Notes: generated from the sequence alone by a model not told the origin. 64,000 bases of DNA from Syngnathus acus (GCF_901709675.1 NC_051104.1:4015501-4079500), one strand, 5' to 3'; counted from the stretch's first letter, positions 1-15,360 are shown. A program made the numbers and translations.

Positions 1-444
1 GGCTATGTATTCACAGCCACTGAGTGTTAATAATGTGCCAAACAATTATGTCACAGTGTTTGGTCTCCCATGTGAGAAAAGTTAGCCCTTGCTCCCCTGC
101 TGCGTTACAGTATGCAAATAGGAAACGTCTGAGACCAAGAGCTCACAGAGCAGGGTCAGACAACTGTTTTGCAGCAACATGAATGGCATCTGTAGGCGTG
201 TGTTTGAGCATGTGTGCGGCGGGTGGTAAAAATAGATGTGAATTAGTCCGCGATTCCCTGGGAAATGGATTGTGAATAAAGGGGGCGGTCTCTTTGTTCA
301 TGGTTAAAAACAAGGGATGTGGGAGAGCCAGCACCTCACGACCAGTATTGAAGTTTACACGTTATGTGTGCCTGAACTTTTAATTGATGAAATGAGGAGA
401 GGGCACATGTGAATATAGATTAAGCCCCTGTATGATTTTTTTGA
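1..444. other. Non-coding DNA, nothing recognised
   Basis: AT-rich intergenic sequence. Only short chance open frames are present and none resembles a known protein. I see no repeat family, RNA gene or splice-bounded exon here. Confidence 0.5.
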
Positions 445-860
445 TACCGTATTTTCCGGACTATAAGGCGCACCTAAAAACCTAAAATGTTCTCAAAAGC
501 CGACAGTGCGCCTTATAGTCCGGTGCGCCTTATATATGGACCACATTCCTAAATTTAAACTGGCCCGAAGCATTGTGTCATGAAATCAATCATAAGTGGC
601 CCGCTGAAGACTATGAATCATGAATAAAAAAAACTATGGATCATTATTTTGTGATTATAAAGTAATTTGTTGCATCTGAAGTTGAAATAAAAAAGATAAA
701 ATGGAGAATGATTTGATTTGGATTAAAAATCTGACATGATGCATTAATGGTGCGCCTTATAGTCCGGTGCGCCTTATATAAGGACAAAGTTTTAAAATAG
801 GCCATTCATTGAAGGTGCGCCTTATAGTCCGGTGCGCCTTATAGTCCGGAAAACACGGTA
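445..860. mobile_element. MITE with CCGTATTTTCCGGACTATAAG inverted repeats, copy 1
   Basis: A 412-bp non-autonomous DNA transposon occupies 447-858 and is flanked by TA at 445-446 and 859-860. The left end reads CCGTATTTTCCGGACTATAA and the right end is its near-perfect reverse complement, ending in CACGG. The TA duplication fits Tc1/mariner-type integration, although the exact superfamily is an inference. There is no open reading frame of note. The unit GGTGCGCCTTATAGTCC recurs next to both ends and inside (about 508-535, 751-785, 814-848), so the element is largely built of one short motif in both orientations. A nearly identical relative lies at 52600-52946, which suggests fairly recent activity. 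Confidence 0.88.
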
Positions 861-3800
861 ATTCCATTCTACACTTAGGGGAGGGCTCTTAAAGGCATGG
901 CTGGACAAGATAGACTGGAGATTGCATGCCAGGCCCTTAAGTGCAACAGCATCAGTAACCTTTGACCTCTTCTGCACGAATGGTCAACATTTCCATCAGA
1001 AACACTCAAAAAGAAAGTCTTTCCACAAGAGTGCTAGCAGCAATAGCTTACACACGAATGATCTCACCATTTTTAGTTTAGTTTTTGCGTCCCAATACTA
1101 TTGCATATGAAAAACACACAAGGCTCATGTTGTTGTTTGCACTTGACATTTAGCATAACCCTCACGCATGACTGTTATTGTCTTTGACAGTTGTGGTTGA
1201 GAGAACATATGGAATCTTGTGAAAAAGTAGGTTACCATGACAACATTGTGTACTTGGCTCAGTTTCAGCACCATTGACTCCTTCACATTCCAGAAAGCTG
1301 GTTGGAGCGACCAGCGGGTTTTGGTTGAGAGCAATAAAGTTTTGAAATGACATCATATAATTTGCCCGCTATGTATGCTGACTCTCACAACACTTTTGCG
1401 GCGACAATGAGAAACGAGACCGCGGAAGCGCAGTCAATCCTTCCGAGTGACAAACTGGAAACATCATCAAATCGACGGTGATTCAACTCTGTGTTTCCAC
1501 TCGCCTTTTCCACTTTTTAAGAAGCCATAAACATGCGTGATGAAGAAAACAGCTTGGAGCGAGGATGATTTATGACAAACAGACAGTTAATAAAATTGCC
1601 TAAACATGTATTATTGATTGTTTTTTTTTTTCCAACCACCTCTTTAGTTCTCATGAATAACCGTCTGTCATAAATTACTTGCTTCATTTACATTGCACCA
1701 AGACTGGCTGGTGGGAGATTGTAAAAATTGTGATGGGGTCAAAGCGACCTCCGTGCTCTATAAATTATGCGTCCGGTGCATGTTTAATCACATGCTGGTG
1801 AACAAACCCTGGCTTGACCTTCTCATAATTAAAATGCAAAGTAACCTGTTGGCTGTCTGTGGCTATGATTGGACGTGATGTGGTGCAAACAGTTGGGCTT
1901 CCACCAAATCTCACCGCACGTGTCGGACGGCTTTGTTTGCTTCTTCAAGTCGACTCCAGCGAATCATTTATCTTCATATAGAACCAAAAGGAATACAAAC
2001 GTTAAGGTTGACCTTTTTGTTAGATTAAAGGCCAAACACGTTTGATCATTTTAATGCATTTTCACCTGGCCGATTGACTTTTAGCAAAATTTGACACCCC
2101 TTTTTTTTTTCCCTCACTTTATTTTGGAGCTGATTGCTGCTCTAAAAGGCTACAAGCGTCCATTAGCCTCACGGTCGATTCAGGGTCATGAATCCTTTTA
2201 GCATTCCCAAGTTTTGTGACATTCACTTCTTGAGCCACAGACGGGTTTATTTCACCACTGTGTCTTTTGACCTAAAAAAACAAATTGGTTGGCAAAACAA
2301 CACTGAGCTTTTCCCCAATCACTTTCATTGCATTCACCTCACATACTGTCACACCGTTTCGCATGTAGATCAACTCTTCAACACCACCGGTAACTTCTTT
2401 ATCTTCTATATGCTCTTCAGTTTTTTGCATTTGATAATTAATTAGTGTAACCAAAAATTAATTAGGGTCTGGTCCAAAGAATGCTGTGCTGCATTGCTAA
2501 ATTAATTCCTGGAGATGGAGGTAGAGAGAGAGCAGGAGAAAAAGAGCAAGGCGGATTAATATCCAGAGTGAGTGGCAAAGTTCGTTTGTTGCCTCGGGCT
2601 TTAATAGGATATGATCAAGTCAAATGTAAATATCAAACCCGGAAATCCAGCGATTAACCTAACATGGTCACATTTACAACCTTGAGAAGCAAAAGTACAC
2701 AATCATCCAAGAGAGGTAATTCATCTGCAGCTAACGAATGATTTCAAGGTGTGCAGTGATTATTTTTTTTTGCAATCATCTTACAGTAGATTTTAGCAGG
2801 AAATGAATCAATGTTAAAACACAATGAAACACTAATCACTGCTTCAGAAGAATATTTAAAAAAGAAAGCTTTACAAGCTCCAGTTTTTGAGATTTTAGTG
2901 TAGTCTGGCAATCTCAGAACCTTGATGGACGATAATATCCCTGAACTATGAACAATAAGGTGACCTTCATTTATCTTTAAGCACTAAAATCTCAGAAATA
3001 CCACCCCCCCTCAAAGAAAATCATCATTTGAGTTTATTTTTCAAATAAACTAGTTTCTAATGCCAGCCTTGAACCATTTCCAACGTTTATTACTTGTTCG
3101 AAAGGCAAATAATTCATGGCAAAGTGAACGTTGTGGTGATAATTGTGATGCGTTGTAAAGCAATCGGGAGTTCATAACTTATTGAAGCTAGAATGACAAT
3201 TAGATGCAGCGCTTGTCCGCAGACTGTGACTGTGATTAAATTTGATGTAAATCATGATGTAAATTAATCACTTCCCCAAAACCTTGTTACATACTGCAGA
3301 CAACAACTAGCATCATTGTAAAAGGTCAAGTCTTGCCATTTGCTTTTAAATGCACTACACCTAGCCGCGATGAATTCTTCATGAGCAATTCATCCAGGAG
3401 GACAGCATGTGAATTTAGATGCAAAATGCCTTTCTTCTTCCGGGCTCTTCTTTTGAAAGACGATTCCCTGCGGTGCCGCAAGCTGTAAATCTAGCTAGGC
3501 TATTCGCTGTCGCTGTTCTATTATTACTAAGAATTGAGATACAAGTCAAATTCTGTTAATTACAGCTTGGACTCAACCACTGAGATCCCTCTAAATAATT
3601 TGTATTTGATATATTTAGTAGGAATGGCTATGTTAATTGAAGACTGAATCTAGTGTCACATCGCTACAATTTATGCTAGGTTATATTTTCAACACGTATT
3701 CTCTGCCGTATCTTTTTAATAATGCAGCTCATAAGAAAATAGAATCACATTAAAGCCATGCTAAGTAGATGCATGTTAAAGAAACAATTCATTTCCCATT

Positions 3801-5990
3801 TCCGCGACACGGACGACGTGAACCGATAGGTTGTCGGAATAGAAGTGGTAATCCCGCCATCTCGGCTATCCTCGCGGTAATTGTGATCCGAGCAAAGGGG
3901 AATGCATCACATTACAGGTGAAAATAATCAGATTGTGTGAAATGAAAAGAGATCGTTTCGTGGGGCTCTACTGCTTCCGTCCGCTAGCAACAGATCGTCG
4001 GAAGGCGCTTCTTATGGTGATGAATGCAAATGCACACTGGTAACTCGCTTTTCAAAATGTCTCAGGCCTTCACTTGAACAAGTACAGTCTCTACTCACTG
4101 CCTTCAGTATATAATGGTCGAAGGAATTGAAAATCATAGCAGCTTTAACATGGTTTGACATCTAGCTTGAGTCTTGTAACTGAATTCCTTTCACTTCAGA
4201 TTGTGAACGGGCTGTGAGGAAAAATAATAGCTTGGTCTAAAGTAACAGCTTTTGAGAGACAAGGAAAGAGCACAAAATGCAATTCCCGTAGAAGTCCGGA
4301 GAAATCCTGTCACTTAGGGAAAAGCCACAGAGAGAAATTCCTATCATGCTGCTTCGTGCACCAAATGGAGATTTCCAGACACCTTGAGAAAAAAATTCAA
4401 CGTGACAGGATATATCTCAATAATCCAAATATAAATTCCTCTCCCTGTTTTAATCCATTGAATTGTTTTCAAGTACGCAATTTGTTTTACTCAGGTTTGC
4501 CACCACATTGTAGATTTCAAATAAATTAAAGACAAGGCAGAAAATTCTGTTTCATTGATTAGTAAACAACATTGGAGCAAAAATGTGCTGAAAAGTCAAA
4601 CACTACGTCAAATACTTTGCGAGCCTTTTCAGTGGGAACTCAAAAAAAAACCAAAAAAAACGCTGTATGCCACATCATTGCTTTTCTGTCAAACAGACGT
4701 TCCGTTTGGGAGTCAATAAGTGGACTAAAAAGCCCTGAATCAGCCTCACAGTGTACAGACTGACTTTGACTATATGCAAAGTGATGACGCATTTATTTTG
4801 AGAAACAACTCTTTTGGAATCATCCAATAAAAATATGATCATGAAGCGGCTTAGTAATCTACATGGCAGTATTTGACCTACCAAATATGCTTTATAGGGA
4901 CGAAGGGAAAGGACAGGGATGCCACCAGGGACCATTATAAGGGAATGTGGACTCACCATTCCTCACATCTTCTTGATCGTTTGACCCCCCCTAGCTCAGG
5001 AGGCAAGCAGCGGTTTATTCTGCTCCATCCTCCTGAGCACACGGTCACTGTCCAGCGGAGTGACACAAGCCAGAGACATCGAGAGAAGAGAATCTAATTA
5101 CAGCCACCATTATGACTATGCCCGAGTTCGACCCCGGATTTGCGATCAGATGGACTCATTCACCTCGCGCTGAGCAAATGCATCGAGTATGAACCTCATC
5201 GTGCTTACAACACCTTACATGTTGTTGTCATTTAAGAACAAGTTTTTTTTTTGTCAAATGAGATCATTTTGCTTTCATCTTAGCTTATATTGATTTAAAA
5301 ATGATCCATAGAACCAGATGGTTCCCTTCAGGGCTGTGTACCATTGTATATTGATTGTCAACAGGATCCTACCAGTGTGACAAGCTTATTGTATTACATT
5401 TCTTCCAAGCATAGTACAAGTTCTGTTTTTTAAAGATCCAGCTTACATTTCCATATTTATGTATTGAACCCAACATGAACGCTAAAGAAGAAAGAGTATC
5501 AAATAAAGGATAGGAGTGCTGTAATAGAGATTGAAAACCAAATAATGTGATTGTATACATTCAAGTATCTGGTCATTGTTGCAAACATGCATTAGCAACA
5601 ACATACACGCTCACAGTGGCGACCATATGTGTTTTTACAAGCGCTCCCTCTTTGCTATATGGAACATCAGCTTAACTGCTGTCTGCAGCTAAACCCAACT
5701 AATTAGATGGCTATTAGTGGAAATGTTTGCAGGGGCTATGACTTAGCCTGGTGACAAAAAGGAAATAGGGTAAATGTTTGGTGTATTCAGGCATTATGTG
5801 AAGATCAATTCATAAAAAGGTGGCTTTATTATTCATGGGACTGGAGGATCACACGATTATGCAAATTGCTAGTGGTCATAAGGATGCACCAATGCACACT
5901 TTAAATGTGCACTTTGTTGTGTAGAAAATTGTGGGGGATATATGTAGATTCAGACAATGAAAAAAAAAAATTGTTGTTACCTGGTGCTGA
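861..5990. other. Long non-coding stretch, no gene seen
   Basis: About 5 kb of AT-rich DNA without a supportable exon. All open frames are under about 100 codons and none shows a recognisable domain. There are short homopolymer runs, for example T at about 1619-1632 and a C run near 3004. Parts with homeodomain-like TAAT motifs (for example 3480-3740) could be regulatory, but this cannot be shown without alignment to other fish. Confidence 0.5.
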
Positions 5991-5994
5991 CAGT

Positions 5995-6405
5995 TTGGAC
6001 TGCTACTCCAGTCTTCCTCAGAGCCGTCATCCGACGTGTCTTTTATCCATTGGGCGGCTCGGCAGACATGTCAAAGTCCGCCAAGCTGGCCCGTCCGCCC
6101 ATGGTGGTCCTTGGAGAATGGAATCCCAGGTGTGCGATAGGATGGTCCTGCTTGCTTGCTTCCTTATCTCAATGGCCTCCTTGATCCACTGCTTTAGTTT
6201 GTTGGATTCTGTTAAGATTTTTCTCCTTTCCCAGTCCATGATTTAGTTGTTTCTCCTGCAGTGGTCTGTGATGGCTGATTTGAGATTTTCCTGTTCTGCT
6301 TTTTCTCTTAGTGTCCGAGTAAATCACCCCACTGTCTTTTTGCATTCTTTTTGATGTTCCTTTTTCCTCATGTTGAATGACCTGCCTGTTTTCCCAATGT
6401 ATATT
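5995..6405 (-). mobile_element. Penelope-like retroelement fossil, GIY-YIG endonuclease end
   Basis: Read on the minus strand, 6402 down to about 6100 codes for a degraded protein beginning YIGKTGRSFN. It continues through a KKEHQKEC segment, KAEQENLKSAI, an IMDW motif, WIKEAIEIRK and SHTWDSILQ. The first motif matches the second half of the GIY-YIG nuclease signature, and the downstream order matches the C-terminal part of Penelope-like elements as I know them from fish genomes. Two in-frame stops interrupt it, TGA at 6324-6326 and TAA at 6243-6245, so it is dead. No reverse transcriptase domain is seen next to it, so this is a fragment. The region down to about 5995 appears to be the same element's tail. 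Assignment to Penelope-like rather than another GIY-YIG-bearing retroelement is from motif memory. Confidence 0.72.
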
Positions 6406-6409
6406 TAGT

Positions 6410-6860
6410 TTGAAGACATGATGAATTTAATCGGAATAAATTGTGGTGGAGCTACAAATTGGAAGCAGGAAGGCAAGGCGATATGAACAATAATAAAAAA
6501 AAAAATCCTAAAGCAAAAAGACAAACAAGGCACTGGGAAAAACAAAAATACTGAATCACAAGAGTCAATATTCTAAGAAGCATTGGTTAACACGACTTGC
6601 AACAACAACCAACCAAACCCGACTGAAGGAAACCAGGTAACTAAATACAAAATAATTGACAAGGCAACAAAGCACACCTGGACAAGACACGATTGGCTGG
6701 AAGAAGCTGATTGGTTGGCATAAAGAACAGAACAGGTAAGGCCAAAACAAGCAGAAAAAAATCCACAAACACTAAATGACATTGTGACTCAGCATAAAGC
6801 AAAGGAAACGAAACACAGAAATACAAATAAGATAAAAAAATAAATGCAACCAAACGCAAA
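6410..6860. repeat. AC-rich, probably transposon-derived sequence
   Basis: Strongly A/C-biased sequence abutting the Penelope-like fossil, with runs such as AAGCACACCTGGACAAGACA and GATTGGCTGGAAGAAGCTGA. Similar AC-rich stretches occur in many fish interspersed repeats, so this is probably part of a repeat. I cannot name the family or fix its ends. Chance minus-strand frames rich in F, C, L and V come from this composition bias and are not genes. Confidence 0.35.
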
Positions 6861-7663
6861 ACAGCACATGAACTCATACTTTTCAACATTTAAAAGTGTT
6901 CTTGCATTTGCCTGAGTTAACATAACACACATCCTTTCTCCCTTTACACGAAATCTATTCCGAGAATATGATACATTGTGCATATTAATTAACTGCTTAC
7001 ACTAATTTCATTTGTGTAATTGAATTTCAGCAAGAGCAAATAACTACTGTACATAAGGCTGAACGGTCGCTCTCCCACTGTTTCATTTGGCCCGATCTTT
7101 CATTTTCATGCTGTTATTATGGTCAATTGAACTGCTTGCTCATATAATATGTGAGGCAAATCCCCGCAATCACATGGCTCTGACTCCACATGTTTTTTTT
7201 AGGGGTGTAACTTGGTATTGTCATCAGGTCGCATCTTCCAAATCTGATTTTCCCCACATGGTTTTATAATGTCAACAAACCCTTTTAGTCATCGCCTCTT
7301 ATTTTGACAAGATGTGCATTCGCTCACTGTTGCTATTCTCTGCAGGGGACTCGGCAACATCAGCTGGCAGAGGTTTTCTGCCAAAAAAAAAACCCGACGG
7401 CAAGCTGATGTCACTTAAAAATCTCAAGTGAAGCTTTCCACCTCTTTTACCAGGTCAAGTCTAACTCTTAGGAGTTTTGTCTCCGTGTTCAAAAGACGCA
7501 CTTTCAGCTGAGGACTTGAATTTATCAATGAGGAAAGACACAAAGGACAAAAGATGCAACTCTAGACAATTATCTTTCTACAAATTACAGTTGGGGGACT
7601 GCTTGCACTTAAAGCGAGGATGGTGACCTCTGATTTGAGTTCCATTCCCCCAATAAGACAAGT
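6861..7663. other. Non-coding DNA, nothing recognised
   Basis: Intergenic sequence with no exon, RNA gene or named repeat that I can support. It contains an A9 run near 7384. Confidence 0.45.
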
Positions 7664-8055
7664 CCTAATAGACTCCATCCATCCATTCATTTTCTGAACC
7701 GCTTAGTCCCCACGGGGGTCGCGGGTGTGCCGGACCCTATCCCAGCCATCATCGGCCAGTAGGCGGGGGACACCCTGAACCGGTTGCCAGCCAATCGCAG
7801 GGCACACAGAGACAAACAACCATTTGCACTCGCACTCACACCTAGGGACAATTCAGAGTCTTCAATCGGCCTACCAAGCATGTTTTTGGGATGTGGGAGG
7901 AAACCGGAGTGCCCGGAGAAAACCCACGCGGGCCCGGGGAGAACATGCAAACTCCACACAGGGAGGGCCGGAGGTGGAATCGAACCCGCACCCTCCTAAC
8001 TGTGAGGCGGACGTGCTACCCAGTGCACCACCGAACCGCCCCTAATAGACTCCAT
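7664..8055 (-). mobile_element. 5'-truncated non-LTR retroposon (L2/Maui-like 3' end) with 15-bp TSD
   Basis: The insertion occupies 7679-8040 and is bracketed by identical 15-bp target-site duplications CCTAATAGACTCCAT at 7664-7678 and 8041-8055. On the minus strand the element ends in a short ATGG-type repeat tail (plus strand CCATCCATTCATT), typical of L2-clade LINEs and the SINEs they mobilise. Inside are stretches very common in fish genomes, including GGAGAACATGCAAACTCCAC and GGATGTGGGAGGAAACCGGA. There is no intact reverse transcriptase. Long chance open frames cross it on both strands and should not be annotated as genes. The mechanism is well supported by the duplication; the family name is from memory. 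Confidence 0.88.
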
Positions 8056-10450
8056 TAGCAAAAAGAGCTGGAGGGAGGGGGGGAGGAGGCCCACACACGG
8101 GCTTTCACAGTGAAATCGGCATATGTGATGACTTGCAGTCTGGCTGGCTGAATGGACCAGACTCGGAGCCTGATAAGCTCTTCTTCCCTTATTATTTCCC
8201 CTCATTTAACTTGCTGGGGGCCTTCATCACAGTCCGTGTGTGTCTGGCTCATGCTCATTTAATGCAGTCCCTCACTCTCGCTGCTTGTCTGTTATTTCAC
8301 AGTTTGGACGGTGTCGTATTATGTATACTAAAATTCCCGTGCTACTTTGCCAGCGAGAGATGTTACATAAAACTCGATTCTATTTACAAATGAAACACGC
8401 TCCTTATCCGTGTTGTGTATTATGCACGGTACTGTAGGTAGATTTGAAGTGAGTAAATGAAGTGGGGCAGATCAAGGCGCTGAAGCAATCCCGGGCAAAA
8501 AAACAACATTCCTCGCCAAATCTGGGGAGGTTCTTTTTAAAAAATGGGCTAATTAGCAACTGCTCGCAAAGCTCATTTAAAACGCAAAAGGCCTTTACTG
8601 GAAATCAGAGGCGCTAATAAGTTGCCTGCCCATTCTAAGTCATCAGCATAAGCAAGGGAGCATGTTATTTCTCGTTAGTTTATAACTTAAATTCGGCTCT
8701 TTGGTTTACCCACTGCTGTTTTGTATCATTATCTGCGTTAAAGAAAGTAATCATCAAACAAATGTATGAAAGTGGCTCTATAATTAAACGCCATGGGCTG
8801 TAAGAGCGAGGGATAAATTATTTATACTGCTTTGATGAGCACTAGCTTGCAGTAAGGAACGTGGAGCGAATGGAATTTCAACTATATGACGGCGTTTTGC
8901 AGGGAAACTTTTCCGGGGGTGTTTCATTTGATTGGGCGAGCGGTTATTTACAAGTCAGGAAAAGGTGAGGGCAACAGTAAAATAAAAATGCAGGAAGGAT
9001 GTTGCACAATGGAGCACCTGGTGGACATCACGGTTGTAAATTCATTAGGGAATAAAATAAAATGTTACATTTGTGCCCTTGGTGCCCATACGCCGGCTTT
9101 AATCACATTTTTGTCTGCGTCACTGCAGGGCAGGAAGCGCTGGCAATAACTCAACAAATAAGACAAAGGAAGCAAGGTCAGATAAGAATTTCTTATTATT
9201 CCAATAAAAAATACATTCATACAGAAATATAACAATTTTGCAAAACAATTCCAAATAAAAATTTCATAAAGCATAAACATAACAATTTTACAAAAGTTGT
9301 TTTTTTTTTCCTTTTATACAAAGATTCAATTGAGAACAAAGCTGTGTGTGTGTGTGTGTGAGAGACAGAAGAGCTGGAATAGTAGTAGTGGCATGAAAGA
9401 GATGACGTGGAGTGAAAACCATGTCAGCAAACAGAGCTGTTTCAAGGCTCAATTACGATTTGAACTGTATCGGCTGCCAGCTATCTCCAATCTATCGTCG
9501 TTTCAAGTTTGTACACGTCTCGGAGCACCCCGGCCATTTGAAATCTATATATTGCCGCGCAACATCTGATTCCTTTTGGCAAATATCCATCGGGAGTCAC
9601 CCTCGGCCAGTTAGTGTTTTGACTCTGATTTAGCTTTGACAAGCACTGTCAATGGTTGATCTTTATCACCCCCTCATCGGCGCATCATGCCTGCTTTTTG
9701 GGCCGGATCCTTCTTTTGGTTTTCCTAATACTGTTGTTGCCTCTTGCTAAAACAGCGCTCCCTAGACAGGTCAATATCCAACCTCCACAGTCAGCAGTCT
9801 GTGACAGATTCCATGCCAACAAAGCCTTTAGCAATTCATTACTGTGAGGCACTACAAGGCGAGGCCTGTCCAACTGCAGCCTGTTAATTACAATAAATCT
9901 TTAGCTGTTTCTTCAGTCCCACTTGCAGGCATAAAAGGGACAAGGTGGCGAGGGGGGGGGATGACTAAGAAAAGCATCAACTTAAAATAACGGGGGGTCT
10001 TTTTTTGTACCTTTTGAGCTGTGCTTGATGGACATCAGTACATACTACACAGTAGTTGACATCGTTAATAACGAAAAATAAGTGCTTTCAACATACAGCA
10101 TTTTATCTATTTACAGAATTGTCGCTAAATCGGCGCAAAGGAAAAAAATACTTTAGTGAGCACAGTTAAGAAAAAAAGAGATCGCCGTCACCAAACACAA
10201 CGAGAAAACTTGTAATTGAGCCTTGATCGAGCTTGTCGAAATCACCCATAACAACAAATACGACCTCCCGACAGGAGCACACCGCCGCTGCCTCGGGGCA
10301 GTCACTTGCATAAGGCACCATTCAGGTCAACAGTGCATTATTAGATAGAAAGAAAGTACAAAAAAATTCAAAAATTGTCACCCCAAGGCAGAAGATGAAT
10401 GAGAACAAGCAAGCGGTGGTGAAATGAACACAGGAATGAGGATTTGGTTA
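8056..10450. other. klf6 3' flank, non-coding
   Basis: Intergenic DNA downstream of klf6. It holds a (TG)n run at 9343-9360 and a G9 run at 9952-9960. The part at 8540-8860 has the balanced, TAAT-containing, low-repeat composition often seen in conserved vertebrate enhancers, which is a guess without alignment. The klf6 transcript might reach into the 10.0-10.45 kb part if the proximal poly(A) signals are not used. Confidence 0.45.
9343..9360. repeat. (TG)n microsatellite
   Basis: Nine TG repeats in a row, followed by AGAGACAG. Simple repeat with no gene context. Confidence 0.9.
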
Positions 10451-10480
10451 AATAAAATAAAAAGAGGGAATCATCAAGGC

Positions 10481-10538
10481 TTTATGTACAATATTGTAAC
10501 ATTTTTTTTAACCGTTTGCGTTTTAGCTGCACTTTAAT
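10481..10538 (-). terminator. Candidate klf6 poly(A) signals
   Basis: On the klf6 strand there is ATTAAA at 10538-10533, the commonest variant of AATAAA. A weaker CATAAA follows at 10486-10481, with a T-rich stretch beyond it (minus strand of about 10446-10466) that could act as the downstream element. I found no AATAAA on this strand between the stop codon and about 8.1 kb. If ATTAAA is used, the 3'UTR is about 1.0 kb. RNA 3'-end data are needed to confirm this. Confidence 0.35.
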
Positions 10539-11548
10539 TGAAACTATTTGCAGTCCTGATTATAGTGGAAACGGGAAATGAACAAACCCTAGAACCATGC
10601 AACACCTGTCTATGATACTGAAGTTATAGTCGTGTTATACCTCTAAGCACACAGCTTATACAATTGGACTACAAAGGAAGCTTTGTAGCTTGTAAAAAAA
10701 TAAGAAATCAGGCTACATAACACATTGCACATTTAGTAGCTGCACCAAAAACCACCAAAACAAAAAAAAAAAAACTCATACAGCGACCACGGGGGTGAGT
10801 TTCGGTCCTAAACCAGAAAGGTGACGTGTTTTTTTGTTTTTTGTTTGTTTTTTTTCTCTGGTAGAAAAACCTCCTCACCCCCCAAGTCTAGGTGCCAGAC
10901 AGACTGCCACTGGGGAAACACAAGTGGAATGTTTCCCCAGGAAAGCCCACTCAGTCCACAGCAACGTCGGTGCCAGCCCCCTCGGACCATCCAGCTAGCC
11001 ATCCATCCTTCTCTTCTTCTCTTTCTCTATTCTTCCCGTAAAAGGGGGCAGGCAGGCGATTGCTAAGTCATTCACAGTACATTCGTGCTCACCTCAGACA
11101 GTTTTTGCAAAGTACCAGTGTATCAGCTGTCCAATGGGGAGATGTCCCCAAAACATCATGCACCATACAAACAAAATCATTCATTCTTATCTTTTTTTTT
11201 TTTCTTAGTTTTTTTTTTCCTGACCGTTTTTTTAAATGAAAAAAATTGCTCTCAGCATCTTTCTCCCTATTGATGATTTTGTCCGCTTGTTGCAACCTTC
11301 TGGGCGTCCCCCCCTCTGAAGAGAGGTCCCGGAGGCACTGGGTTTCAGTATGGTGCAAAACAGCATGCTTTGGCTGGAACACACTCCCACCACTCGGCTC
11401 TCTGGGATAAGTTCAACCAAGAGGCTGGTAGGGAGACTGTGATTTTTTTTTTTTTTTTCCCCATTAAGAAAAAAAAACAAGAAAAAAAAAAGAAAAAAAA
11501 AAACATTTGCCCTCCGCTGTGTTGCTTGGTTTGGTGCTCACCCCGGCT
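10515..11548 (-). other. klf6: Probable klf6 3' untranslated region
   Basis: Region following the klf6 stop codon up to the candidate poly(A) signal. It has no coding potential and is rich in A and U tracts on the transcript strand, notably U11, U10, U9 and A16 within the first 110 nt after the stop, and further A/U runs at 11186-11243, 10831-10857 and 10759-10772. KLF6 mRNAs in other vertebrates have long 3'UTRs and are unstable immediate-early messages, so such tracts may matter for turnover. The extent is inferred, not seen. Confidence 0.5.
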
Positions 11549-14894
<3,346 letters not shown>

Positions 14895-15110
14895 TTTGCC
14901 CGAGCTTCTTTCAAAGTAAGCCTATTTGATCTGCGCGTTAAACGTGTTGGTAAGGAAGGAAAAACAAGCCAAGAGGAAAAGGAGCGAAGAGTGTCCCCTG
15001 CTGTAACTCGCATGCGACGCAAACCGAGCAGCGCTTGTTTTCAAGCAGCCTCCTTCCGTCCCCCTCCTTCTTCTCTTGCCTGGCGTTTAAGGTATTTGCA
15101 AACACTGCAC
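14895..15110 (-). other. klf6: Probable klf6 5' untranslated region
   Basis: Minus-strand leader upstream of the ATG, with a pyrimidine-rich section (transcript strand TCTTCGCTCCTTTTCCTCTT, about 14985-14966). The transcription start is not fixed by the sequence; the upper limit given is an estimate from the GC box at about 15165-15175. Confidence 0.4.
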
Positions 15111-15360
15111 CGGACTAGATGGCGAGCAACTGGCTCTGCAAAGTTCCCTATTCAAACCTCCAAGCCCGCCCCCCCTTCCTCACGGCTGGATGACGCTTGC
15201 TGAGGATCAGCCAATCAGCAACGAGCAGCTTCCTGCATGCCAAATGATCTCACAACTGACCAATCACAATGAAGCTACGCCTACATGACGCTGGATCACC
15301 GCTCTGATTGGCGCATTTGACTCCCAGTGTCTCGTCGCTGATTGGATAGTTATTTTTAGC
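15111..15360 (-). promoter_or_regulatory. klf6 proximal promoter: GC box and four CCAAT boxes
   Basis: On the klf6 strand there is GGGGGCGGGCTT (about 15175-15164), a good Sp1/KLF site. There are two CCAATCAG motifs at 15345-15341 and 15311-15307 (core CCAAT). Two more CCAAT cores lie on the plus strand at 15211-15215 and 15260-15264. NF-Y binds CCAAT in either orientation, so the four could serve both directions. I see no clear TATA box at a suitable distance for klf6. Sp1/CAAT control fits what is known of mammalian KLF6 promoters. Confidence 0.6.

Noticed and set aside
6565-6983. Overlapping hydrophobic Cys/Phe-rich minus frames that look like membrane proteins
   Set aside because: Product of the AC-rich repeat composition; three frames are open at once and none has a start context or homology.
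7687-8205. Several 69-90 codon frames on both strands
   Set aside because: They lie in or run out of the L2-like retroposon and carry no protein similarity.
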